Part shown: positions 26,801-40,702 of the stretch, piece after piece
Layout of the letters: each line of letters opens with the position of its first letter
Position numbering within the stretch: the stretch's first letter is position 1
DNA from: Chrysomallon squamiferum
Lineage: Eukaryota > Mollusca > Gastropoda > Neomphalida > Peltospiridae
Assembly: GCA_012295275.1 (NCBI GenBank)
Contig: CM022678.1
Coordinates: 11,171,782 to 11,235,781, forward strand
Length of the DNA stretch: 64,000 nucleotides
Reading direction: 5' to 3'
The notes under the pieces: model-generated
What the model was told of the DNA's origin: nothing
The model's database searches: none
The model's input: the letters and a program-made list of their open reading frames with translations, nothing else
Translations under genes and position numbers: made by a program

Positions 26801-27256
26801 TGTGTTTGTGCATTTGTCTGACAGAAAGGCACACACCAAGATTTTTCATAAAATCTGTGACAGAGAAATAGTTAGAACAAGATAACACTCATTAAAGAGT
26901 CTGCATTTCAGAAAATAAATCGAACAATTGTAAACAATACTAATTTTATCAATAACTTGCAGGAAAATATTGTCTGTTTTATTTTTTATTTTTTAAATAT
27001 TATTTTCAGATTATCAAAACACTAAATATTATAATCGTATACAATATAATCACACCAAAATGCGATTTTGTTTTAAATAAACTATAATCTCGTTTCAATG
27101 TCAAATGTGAAAAATTAACTCAGAACCGAGACCCTCAGCACATTCCTAGTCACCTTCACGCTAATAAATAAGCACTTGCTGCTATCTTAATTCAAAATAT
27201 GTACATATATATTTCACCTGGGCAGTTTTTAATACATTTTTCCATATGGAAGTCAT
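23883..27256 (-). CDS. MRPS14: Mitochondrial small ribosomal subunit protein uS14m (MRPS14), three coding exons
   Basis: Nuclear gene for a protein of the mitochondrial 28S subunit. Minus-strand coding exons are 27256-27218 ([13 protein letters not shown]), 26320-26090 and 24065-23883, all joined in phase 0 at GT/AG sites. They give 150 aa against about 128 in human. Exon 2 carries [14 protein letters not shown] and [14 protein letters not shown]. Exon 3 carries [35 protein letters not shown] and the terminal SGITRSSW. These match the uS14m signatures ([51 protein letters not shown]). The first 13 residues are hydrophobic and basic, as expected for a mitochondrial presequence. The zinc-binding cysteines of bacterial C+ S14 are not evident, as usual for this mitochondrial form. 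Intron 2 holds a retroposon remnant in the same orientation. Confidence 0.93.
24232..25800 (-). mobile_element. Degraded non-LTR retroposon (Jockey/RTE-like), endonuclease region and linker
   Basis: Broken minus-strand frames recover an APE-type endonuclease N-terminus: [25 protein letters not shown], then [20 protein letters not shown] and TVTLVRNN. A later stretch resembles NSYCP...ISDKKLLLVGD. Next comes the endonuclease-to-RT linker: [30 protein letters not shown]. Stops and frameshifts interrupt it, and no reverse transcriptase catalytic motif was found, so it is inactive and 3'-truncated or deleted. It lies inside MRPS14 intron 2 in the same orientation. The clade is uncertain. Confidence 0.78.
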
Positions 27257-27586
27257 CGTAAATAAGGATTAAAAAAATGACGCTAGATCAACAAGAATTA
27301 AAACGTGCCATCAATAGACCGTTTTTTGTAAAGATGAGTAAACAGCGGAAGAAACCAGTCCATTTGTCTCGGTACTAAAACATTGTTTTTAATCGCTCAA
27401 AATATTAATATCACTACGAAATACAAATTCTCAACATGTGACGTTGTTTGCTGGTAATGCTCTCTCTTTCTCTCTCTCTACCCATTGTGCACTATGTGAC
27501 GATTCGTAATTATTGTTAGCATTTTCGTAATCCTTAACATTTACGATTTACCGTTACATTTTATCAGAATTCATTATTTGCTTCCT

Positions 27587-27617
<31 letters not shown>

Positions 27618-28290
27618 TTATTAATTTTTGTTAATAATCCAGTGTCAAGTGGTATTTGTTTATTTATTAGGCAATATCTTAGAGTCCAGCTATTTCAGTT
27701 TTTCTGGGAAAGGAGGTTTTTATTTTTAATTTGCATATGGAATATCAGTCTACTGGAATAATTCATCTAACCACAGCATTCGTGATTACAAGACACGAAA
27801 AGAAGGTATAGAAAACCATCCAATCTTTCAAGCTATAAACTGCAGACGAAAACATTTAACAGTGCTGTAAAATCCTTGTCCAAATGAAATTCAATTTAAC
27901 AAAACTAGTACATCAGAAAATGTTTCTGACCACTCAGACTAGACCAGCATTTTTCAGGGTTTTTTTTGTTGGTTTTCTTTTTTTTTTTAAACTGTTTTCA
28001 TGTCTCAAGGGGAAAAAAAAAAAAAAAAAAAAATATATATCTCTTTTGTATTTTTGCTGTAGTCACGTGGTAAAATTATTATATATATATATCCCCCGGA
28101 TAACTGGTTTAAAGAAAACAATTATTCCTGCTTTTTGTCAAATTTATTGAAATTGGCGTCCTAAAGACATTGCTAAATGAATTCCCTATGAAATTATAAT
28201 TGTAAATAATTTAAGAGGTTCAAATCTTTATTATATCCTAGGTTTTTCCAACAATATGTCGTTCACGTGTAGTAAAATCAGTTAAACAAA

Positions 28291-28325
<35 letters not shown>

Positions 28326-28773
28326 CCAACAACACCCAAGCGTTATTTACTTTTAATGAATCAATATTTATATAATGAATTTAAATTCACGATACACTTA
28401 ATGACGTCACTTCAGTGGGAGACTAAAGCCGCAAAGAAAAAAGTGCACGCAGCCATTTCGTGGACTGCAGTACTATATTCTAGACTAATTATCTCAGTTT
28501 TCAAGACTGAGTGGTCAGAAGTATTTTCAGATGTACGAATCTATTGATCATTTTAAGCCCTCTGGAAAAAATGGGTCCCTTTGGACAAAATCTCCTGTTT
28601 AAAAAAAAAAAAAAAAACATGCACCGAAGTGTTTAAATTTTTATACACGTTTAATCAAATTATTTTCAAAAGTGGTGCTTTCATTTTCTTTATTAATTTA
28701 TTGTCGTTATTATTATAATATTTCAGATTGTAATTTTAAATTTATCGTTGCTAGTGAAATGTTGACTCACGAC

Positions 28774-28831
<58 letters not shown>

Positions 28832-28843
28832 TGTGGTAGTAGC

Positions 28844-28894
<51 letters not shown>
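28774..28894. repeat. Inverted (AAT)n / (ATT)n pair with short spacer
   Basis: The left arm, AAT repeats at 28774-28830, and the right arm, ATT repeats at 28846-28894, are reverse complements separated by about 15 bp. The locus could fold into a long hairpin or cruciform. Confidence 0.9.
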
Positions 28895-29010
28895 TAAATT
28901 AACGCCACAGATACGTTTGAAAGAAAAATATCTGATATCTGCTGGGTCAGGCAGTAATCACAAAATCATACAAATATAGAAACTAGAGCAAATATATAAA
29001 TAAATACATC

Positions 29011-29298
29011 GTAGTAGTAGCAAAAGTAGTGAAAGTAGTAGTAGTAGCAATAGCAGTAGCGTGGTAATAGTAGTAGTAGTAGTAGTAGTAATAACAGTAA
29101 TTGTAGCAGAAGTAACAGTTGTGGTAGAATTTATAGTGGTAGTGGTAATAGTACTAATAATTGTAGTATTAGTAGTAGTAGTAAAAATAATGGTAGTAGT
29201 AGTAATAATTTTAGTAGTCTACGTTTTAGAATTTGTTATTATAGATAATAACAAAAGCAGCACTAGTTGTGTAAGTAATAAGAATTGTAGTAGTAGTA
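29011..29298. repeat. Degenerate (TAG)n trinucleotide region
   Basis: GTA/TAG triplets with many substitutions. Valine-rich reading frames over it are artefacts of the repeat. Confidence 0.85.
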
Positions 29299-29808
29299 GA
29301 TGAGATAATTAACATTTTTGTAATCGATCTTTAATATCAAAATAATTACACAAGAATTATATTTTATTGGCAGGTAAAAACTTCTATGATGCGATGTAAT
29401 TAAACTATAAACAAAAATAAAGAGAAAACAAATACAACAGAATTTTGCTGAAATAAAAGTGAATTGTTTTCGTACGGCGACAGTCTTCTCATTTGTAACA
29501 CATGTTAAGTCAGCTTTTCAAGGCAAAAAAAACAACAACAAAAAAAAAAAACCACTTTGCTTATGTCAGTTACGTCAGTCTTTTGTAAAAGTGACGTTTA
29601 TTTACGTAATATGCCTACTTGTTAATTAATGGCTGAACGTGCAGGGAGTAATTAGACGGCACGCACACAATGACATTAATACAATTAGACAAATCAAACG
29701 GAACAGCTTTAGGGTTTTTTCGACGGTTTGGGTTATTCACAATTGCTTTTCCCTCGGCTGTTATTTATGTTACATAATTAACACTGTGTTTTCATTATAT
29801 AATAATAA

Positions 29809-29839
<31 letters not shown>

Positions 29840-30306
29840 AATTATAATAATAATAATAATTGTTGGTGTTAAATCCATTGCTAATTTATATTTTATAAAA
29901 TAGTTACGTTCTCCTTAAAATAAATGATTTCTTTTATTGTTATTATTATTATTCTTTTATTTTATTATGAAATACATGTTGTTATTTTGATTGGAACTGA
30001 TATGAAATATCTTATTTTGTAAGTTATAGTTATTTTAAAACAAATACAGATTTTTCATTTAATTTCGTCCTGCTATCAGTAATATTATGAAATCTATCTC
30101 ACCAGTGGTTTCATTTATATAACGTGCTTAATGAGATAAGTTACATTTATATAATGTCATTAAACAATAAATCAATATAATAACAGATATTATTCAGAAA
30201 TGTAACTATTTCTTTAGATAGTAATATGACACATAAGCGGAAGTTACACCGGCAAGTGCAATTGTCTGATAGAAATGGTCAATTGTGTGTACCCCTCTAG
30301 GAAGAG

Positions 30307-30370
30307 TATATATATCACGTGACCTAACCTAGTCAGTCCTTTTTACTTGCGTGTATCCTTAGCGAGCGAG
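30307..30370 (+). promoter_or_regulatory. eEF1A core promoter: TATA box, E-box, 5'TOP-like start, non-coding exon 1
   Basis: TATATATA at 30307-30314 is directly followed by a CACGTG E-box (30316-30321). About 25-30 bp after the TATA box lies CCTTTTTAC (from about 30338), a pyrimidine-rich 5'TOP-like start expected for translation-factor genes. Exon 1 would end at 30370 (gcgagcgag) before gtatgg, and splice to 31204. The exact start site is inferred. Confidence 0.7.
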
Positions 30371-31234
30371 GTATGGTAGATTTCATTTTTCAATCCATTG
30401 GTAATCTGTTAAGCATAAAGACATCTTTTTAAAATTCTTTGCTAAAAATCTCAGGTAACCTTTGTAAATCATATAAAGTTCATAATAATTTCAGTTTTAT
30501 AGTATATTTCTTGTTATTTTCTTCATTGAAAATTTACCAACTGGCGACTTCGTCCACGTTGACTTCATTTTTTTTTTTTTCATTTTTAGTTTGTTCATTA
30601 CTTTGTCTTAAAATAATATTCTAACGCGTTGCTTGTGTGTTGTTTTTATATCGTTATTATCGCGTTTATGTGTAGAAAAAAAATGTATCAAGAAGTATAA
30701 TTCAATAGTTTATGATATATTGTCTGTTAATCGGCTGTCTGGATTTCCTAACTTCGTGAATGTTATTAATAGTAATGTGTAATGGTAGTGAGAAAAAAAA
30801 AATTGGTAAATTATATTCCAGAAAGATAACAGGGCAACAGTTTATTTGTATGTAATTCGTAATACGCCATACTTTTGATACGGTACAACAGACCACGTGG
30901 AACTGACCTATCCCGAAATAAATTCCTACGCGCAACGACACGTGTCCTCTGAAGATAAGAAAAGTACCACAGTACTTGACCTAATACCCGTACATTAAAC
31001 GTCTTGGAAATTTTATACGTAGTTAATACATTTTGACGTAAGAAAATCGTATTGTGGAGTTTTTATTAAAATATTGGCATAGCTGAAAACAGGAACATAT
31101 TAACCTCGTTTCTGGTAGTACTGTGTATCAATGACACGTGTTTACATGATTTGTACAAATGTTGAGCAACCTTCTGTACCTATATTATTTTTTTTACTTT
31201 CAGCTTGGATTAATTATCTTAAACATTAGCAACC

Positions 31235-34021
<2,787 letters not shown>

Positions 34022-34264
34022 TTAGTGGACACATCGATCTTTCCTTTGAAGGGTCGATGCTTCGAAACAAGAAAAACAGTTAAATGTATTACGAAATCTA
34101 CTAATTTTAAAAAGCTCGCTCAGCTTGTCACTTTTTCGTGGACTTTTTGGTTGCTGCAGTCAAAACTTCATCGTAAAGAATTCAGAAGGAAAGCAAGGTA
34201 CACATCCGGCAGGTAGCGGATGGTATAATTATTTTATTTGAAAAAAAAAACAAAACAAATTCAC

Positions 34265-34270
34265 AATAAA
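34265..34270 (+). terminator. eEF1A polyadenylation signal AATAAA
   Basis: AATAAA 244 bp after the eEF1A stop, followed by a T/G-rich stretch (gtgtatttattagtttcttt), which is a good cleavage/polyadenylation context. Confidence 0.75.
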
Positions 34271-35960
34271 ATTATGTGTATTTATTAGTTTCTTTGTTTT
34301 ATTTTGCTTCTTTCAGAAGAGATGGTAATAGATTTGTGCCGTTTAGTGAAATATTTTGGCCCAAACAGTGTAATTACAAATGTTAGTAATGTGGCCCAGT
34401 CTTAAGTACTGCTACAATGACAGGAATGTCATGTTCCAGCAAGTATTTAACATGAGTGACATAAAACTGTTTTCAAATGTTTTTCATCCTGCAATTCTAA
34501 GCTCCTTTCTCTGCAATCACAGAACACACATTGAGTTGCACATGAAAACCACATTTTGTTTTTAATAACCATTTCCTAATTTGGTTGAATATTGAGGAAG
34601 TAACTTGAATAATTATGTAAATGAGTAATTTGATAAGTGAAAATTGTTTGTTTGCTAAATTTATTCAAGGACAAGCACATTTCTTGATGAAACTGATGAT
34701 AAATGTGATTGTCAACTGCAGCTAATTTTATGGAAAAGAATAAAAGGTATTGAAATACTTTGATCATAAATTGTGGAAGTATTCAGAGTATATAAATTGT
34801 ACACATTTCTAAAACCAGAAATTTCAGTAACTAGAGTTCTTGTAAAAATTGCAGAATAAACTTGGAATAATATCATACTTGAAATGTGCAAGTGTTGAAC
34901 GAACATGTTGGTATCTTTCAGTACAATGAAACACATAAGACTGGATTTCTAGTGAAAGTTGTTAATTATAATTAACCACACATTTAAAATTTGCTTTCAT
35001 CTATTATTGTTCTGCCTTGTCTATAATTTTGAGGTTTTTTTTTAATTTTAATTTTAAGAAAGTCGTATATTTGAATGACATTGTTAAAACTGATAATTTT
35101 GATTTAGAAAATGTACAAGAAATAAAATTCTGTTCATTCATTCAGGTTTATTATATTTTTAAGTTTTTTCTTTTTCTTTATTCTAGTTTAATACTTGTCA
35201 CTTGAAAAATTTTAAAATGTTATTTTTGCACAGTTAACTGATAGAGGGGAGATAACTATTACTAAACAGCATGACTTTTTAAAAATGTTATTAGTGTATG
35301 ACATTTTTGTGTAATATTGCAAAAAATTTTAAACCAACTTACAGAATTATTTATAATTTTCAACACATGAAACTAGTTGAGTTTGATTTAATTTAGAAAT
35401 AGAAACATAAGTAGTTTGACAAATCTTCATTTGTTTTTGTACTGACATTTTAAAATAACTAATCTGAATAATAATAAAAGGTTTAACAAGTTTCATATAA
35501 AATTTAAATCCATCAGAAATCCAAAAAGGATAATTTCAATTTTAATTATTTATTATTTTAAAGATTATGATGAGGAGTACATTTTTAGTTTGTCACCCTA
35601 AACCAAAGGAGAGTTAAATGAGGATGTGTTTGCATTCTTTTCATATCTATAGTATAATAAAATAAAAATCATAACAAAGAATCATAATTGATTTATTTGT
35701 GAAAAACATGATATTACAAATCTTAACAAAAAAAAGTACACAGCAGAAAGTAAAATTTGGTATTTATCAAAATATAAATGTTGAAAGAAAAAAATTTTCA
35801 TAACAAAAAATCATGAATTGATTTTTTTGTGAAAAAATGTTGATGGTTGAAACTGTACAAACTTAAGAAAAACAGTTGACATCATGTTTAAACACTTAAA
35901 CCATTAAGTGCACCAAAAAATATAAATGGATGAAAATTAAAACTTGATTTTTTTTTGCAG

Positions 35961-36275
35961 TAAAAAACAAAACATCAATTTTTAAAATAAAAATGCTAAT
36001 AAAAAAAAAACAAAACATCAATTTAAAAATAACATAATTAAAAAACAAAACATCAATTTAAAATAACATAACTAATTAAAAAACAAAACATCAATTTAAA
36101 ATGGATGAAAATTAAAAACAAAACATCAATTTAAAATAACATGCTAATTAAAAAACAAAACATCAATTTAAAATAACATGCTAATTAAAAAAAAAAAAAC
36201 ATCAATTTAAAATAACATGCTAATTAAAAAAACAAAACATCAATTTAAAATAACATGCTAATTAAAAAAACAAAA
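35961..36275. repeat. AT-rich minisatellite, about 38-bp unit
   Basis: Repeated units of the form AACAAAACATCAATTTAAAA followed by TAACATGCTAATTAAAA occur about seven times with small length changes. Confidence 0.85.
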
Positions 36276-37127
36276 CAAACTTGAAACCTCTTAACTGTAA
36301 ATGATATTCTCAAACAAATAATAATAATAATAATTTTAAAAAAGTTTATAAAATTCATTGATATTCTAAATATTTCTAAATTGTTTTTAAATCAAAGTAC
36401 AAAACGAGATAAACAAGCATAAACAGTCAGTGGTAGGATTATTTTTAGATCACCTGTTATTCCATTCCAAACATTACTCCATGATTTCTTTATGCTGTAT
36501 ATGATCTTTCCTGTCTACTGATATTAGAAGGTGTTGCTATGACAACAGCAGATTTGTTAAAAGATTCAAGAAATCACCAGTTATTACTAGATGAACAAAT
36601 AATTTATTATTTTATCCATTTTAATTTTCAGGAGAATGTGAAAATGAACGATATGAATAATAAATTTTCATAGAAAATTGTGGTTCCTCAATATTACCAT
36701 TATTAGTTTAAACCTTAACAACTTGTGGGAGTATAAACTGTAATTAACTTTGTAAAAAAAAAAAAAAAACCACAAAAATTTGTTGCCTTAATATTGTTAT
36801 CTCCCCTATCTGTACACTAAAAAGTAATAACAATGGGAATAAATTTGTATAAAAACAATATTCAAAAATACACAATGAAGAAAACAGCTAAACAAAAATT
36901 AACAAAAACATATTTAGAGAAAAAAATGAATACAAAATTATTGTTATTAAAATTTGTTTACTGTATCTATCTTTGTATTTATTCTTATATACATGACATT
37001 ACATATGTGTATTACATCATTCCATGCTATATCTGTAGCACCTGTGGAAAGCACACAGTAAACTAATCTGCTTCACTGGGTGTGCAGAACTATTTGTATT
37101 GCACTTTATTGGATCTTAGAATTATTT

Positions 37128-37467
37128 TATCACTAATCTATTTGAAACTGTAGATTTGTCATCACTAATCTATTTCAAACTGTAGATTTGTCATCACTGA
37201 TCTATTTGAAACTGTAGATTTGTCATCATTGATCTATTTCAAACTAAATTTGTCATCACTGATCTATTTTAAACTAGATTTGTCATCATTGATCTATTTC
37301 AAACTGTAAATTTGTCCTCACTGATCTATTTCAAACAAGATTTATCATCACTAATCTATTTCAAACTAGATTTATCATCACTAATCTATTTCAAACTGTA
37401 GATTTGTCATCACTAATCTATTTCAAACTAGATTTATCATCACTAATCTATTTCAAACTGTAGATTT
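37128..37467. repeat. Minisatellite, about 32-bp unit
   Basis: Around eleven copies of a unit TCATCACTAATCTATTTCAA followed by ACTGTAGATTTG. Several copies lack the GT of ACTGTAG, giving units of about 28 bp. Confidence 0.9.
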
Positions 37468-38104
37468 TCTACTACTGATAATGGAAATAAAAGATTTCTA
37501 AAAAGAGATTCATAAACAGAAAATATTGAATTCTATTAATCATAAACATTTTTAAAAAGACACACCAGAATACAACAAATATTTGTAAGAACATGGAATT
37601 TAAAACTTGAAATATTTTTGATCCAAGAAGAGATCAAACATGATTAACAAATATGTATATTGCACTTTTCAGCAGACTTTGGATACACTTTTAACATGCA
37701 TGAACTGTTATGATTATCTCTCATCTATGATTTCATTTAACTGTATCAGTACACCTAGGAATTCTTTCGCAGTACACAAATGTATAATTGAGCACAAATT
37801 AATTCAGCGAGAGCAAAAAACACATACCAGTGAGACTGATTTTCAACTTGTTTGTTAACTTCGATTTGAATTTGTAAATAATTTCTAGTAATCAAATCTA
37901 ACTCCTCCATGACCCTAGTTTATTAGCTGACTTCAAGTGACATTATGAGAAAATCTTTTTGTTTTCATTCTCTTGAATTTAACAAAATGATAATAATAAT
38001 AGTAGTAGTAGTAGTAGTAATATAAATACTAATAACAACAATAAAAGGTGACCCATCAGAGAGAAAACTCGTACATTTATTATTGTAAATACTGTCAAAA
38101 ATGT

Positions 38105-39045
38105 TAAAATAATTTCTAAAAAATGTTTTTAAAAAATAATTTAATTTAAATAGCAATGCCCTGATGCCAATTTACAGTGTTTCAGAGAAAAGCCAGCCGA
38201 GATACAAAATTATTTCAAATAAATTTTAAATTTTAAATATGGGTCTCCTTTTTATGAGATAACAGAATTAGCCATTTTAAATGATATAAACAGTTCGATG
38301 TAACATAAGGAAAGTATATACATATTTAAAAAAAAAAAAAAAAAGCAGAAAATATTCTTATAAAGTTAAGCTATTAAACTGTCTTTATTTTTAAAAATAC
38401 AAAAAGTATAACAAGAAGGTGGAATGCACAATACAAACCAAGAAGTAATTTTATTATAAATCTGCAAGCAGAAAGACATTTAGTCAAAACTTGTAAACAG
38501 ACGTAGTAAAGTTTGAATACCAAGCAATGCCCACTCAGAAGATAATTTGTAAAAATTTATATACCAACATTACAAATAACTGTGTAAACAATAAAAATCA
38601 CACAAAATCCTGCATCATTCAGTAAAGAAACATTTTTAACTGTATTGAAAAAAATGCTAAAACCATTTAAAAAATGTTTTTAAAAAATAATTTCCTTTAA
38701 ATAGCAATGCCCTGATGCTAAATTCAGTGTTTAGAAAAATTCAGATACCAACCCAAATAACTTTTTGTTTTAAATATGGGTCTCTTTTTATGAGATATGT
38801 CACATTTTATTAAACCTACTATATACATATTGTTAAAAAATATTCTTATGTTAAGCTATTAAACTGTTATTTTAAAAATACAAAAATTCCCAAGTTGAAT
38901 TTCTATTTTTGATTCTGTTTTAGTCAAAATAAAGCAGCTCCTGTTTGAATAGTCAATGCCCCCAGAAGATAATTTGTAAAAATTTATATACCAACATTAC
39001 AAATAACTGTGTAAACAATTCTAAAATCACGTTCAGTTATGAAAC
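38105..39045. repeat. Imperfect direct duplication of a several-hundred-bp segment
   Basis: Landmarks recur in the same order. ATAGCAATGCCCTGATGC appears near 38150 and 38702. GGGTCTC..TTTTTATGAGAT appears near 38240 and 38777. AGATAATTTGTAAAAATTTA appears near 38538 and 38965, and ACAAATAACTGTGTAAACAA near 38573 and 39000. Spacing differs between pairs (about 550 against 430), so one copy has internal deletions. Confidence 0.8.
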
Positions 39046-39419
39046 ATTTTTAACTTCCATTCAAACCATTTGTGTAACTTCCACTAACAACAAATTACTT
39101 CAAGCTAATCCTGTGTTGCTCCTGCTAAAAAATACCATCTAATTTACACTGAATCCAAAGTTATTCCTCCTGATACCATATTATTCAAACTAATTTATTT
39201 TACTAATTCCCAAGTTGTCTTATTCAGGAAACAGCAGCTCCTTCTTGTGTCAGTATTATTCTAAAATCACCATTATTCATCCATTGATTCCTGGGTAACT
39301 CCACTAACAACAAATTGCTAATATTATTCTAAAAATATAGTTTACACTGAATCCAAACTTATTCCTCCTGATACCATATTATTCAAACTGATTTATTTTA
39401 CTCTGTCTTATTCATACCG

Positions 39420-39650
39420 ATTCTTGTGTCACTCCTGCAATATTATTCATATTGATACCTGGGTAACTCCTGCAATATTATTCATATTGATACCTGGGTA
39501 ACTCCTGCAATATTATTCATATAGATACCTGTGTCACTCCTGCAATATTATTCATATTGATACCTGGGTAACTCCTGCAATATTTTTCATATTGATACCT
39601 GTGTAACTCCTGCAACATTATTCATACTGATGCCTGTATTACTCCTACTT
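39420..39650. repeat. Minisatellite, about 35-39-bp unit
   Basis: Around six copies of ATATTGATACCTGGGTAACT followed by CCTGCAATATTATTC. Related single units are scattered between 39100 and 39400. Confidence 0.88.
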
Positions 39651-40435
39651 TTAATAATAATGACTGTAAAATAAACACATCAATATGGATGCAGAACTAC
39701 TTAAGATCAAACCATTGTATAACTGAATCTAACATTAGAGATTTTGTGAGACATTTTGGGATTAACTGAAAGCAACTGATCCTGGCAATAAATGAAATAT
39801 TTTATATATCGTAATTTGTTCAATATATTTAAAGAATTATGACAAACCAAAAAAATATTTTCTTACTGTATTAAATAAAAGAAAAGAAAAAATGAACACC
39901 CCAAAAAAAGCCCATGAAACAAAAGAGCTACATTTCAGATAAAATTTAAAATGTTTTTTTTTTTTATCATAACATTGTTAAACAAAACACAAAACAAACA
40001 AAAGCTGAACTATGTTTCTGACTACAATGAACACACATATTTTGAAAAATGTACAAGCACACTGTTATGAAATTAAATATCTGTAAATGCTGCGATCATA
40101 TTTTAAAGATTAAGGCTTGCTTAGCATAATAATACTGAACAAAAGAAATCTCACAAAGCATCAAAACAAAAAAAGTTTTAAACAGTTGTAAAAACAAAAC
40201 ATTTTAACAAAATACTCGGTGAGGAATGACTTGTTCAAAAACAGTCGTAACATTTTTGTGTAAAACAACAAAAAAAAATTAAAAATTAAAAAAATAACAA
40301 GAAGATTTTTAGAAAAGTATTCAGTAACAATAACAATGGCAAATTGATATATGTTATTACACACAACAGTGACTTTGTATGCATGTACTTGTTAGACGGA
40401 AATATCATGAATATTCATAAGATTTGGGTGTGTTT

Positions 40436-40667
40436 TCACCGGGTGCGTTCAGCCACCCAAGCCAAATACGTGTTCCACCCAAACGCAACAAAGTTTATAA
40501 ACAGAACACTGAAAAAAAAACAAAAAAAACATGGTGAATAATAACAAGATGAGTTCTGCAAAAGTGAAAGAGCAAAAACACTTGTTTGAAACTGATTTTA
40601 GTAAGAAAAAAAACTAAAAAACAAAAAAGGAAAATTAAAAATAAAACAATCAGATTTAAAAAAATTA

Positions 40668-40702
<35 letters not shown>

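Larger units (their letters stand above)
27257..30306. other. Divergent intergenic region between MRPS14 and eEF1A
   Basis: This region should hold the MRPS14 promoter (right of 27256 on the minus strand) and the upstream region of eEF1A. It contains ATTT repeats (27590-27617), a (CA)n run (28290-28322), an inverted AAT/ATT pair (28774-28894), a degenerate TAG-rich tract (29011-29298) and a perfect TGACGTCA CRE-type site at 28402-28409. No supported coding exon was found; the frame at 28356-28547 has no family features. Confidence 0.6.
34271..40435. other. Gene-free region rich in tandem and local duplications
   Basis: No coding exon could be supported. The region contains four families of local repeats (35961-36275, 37128-37467, 38105-39045, 39420-39650), embedded in very AT-rich DNA. 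The right part must include the MPV17 3' UTR on the minus strand. Confidence 0.6.

Noticed and set aside
28356-28547. 63-codon frame near a CRE site
   Set aside because: Ordinary composition but no recognisable motif or splice partner; random open frames of this size are common here.
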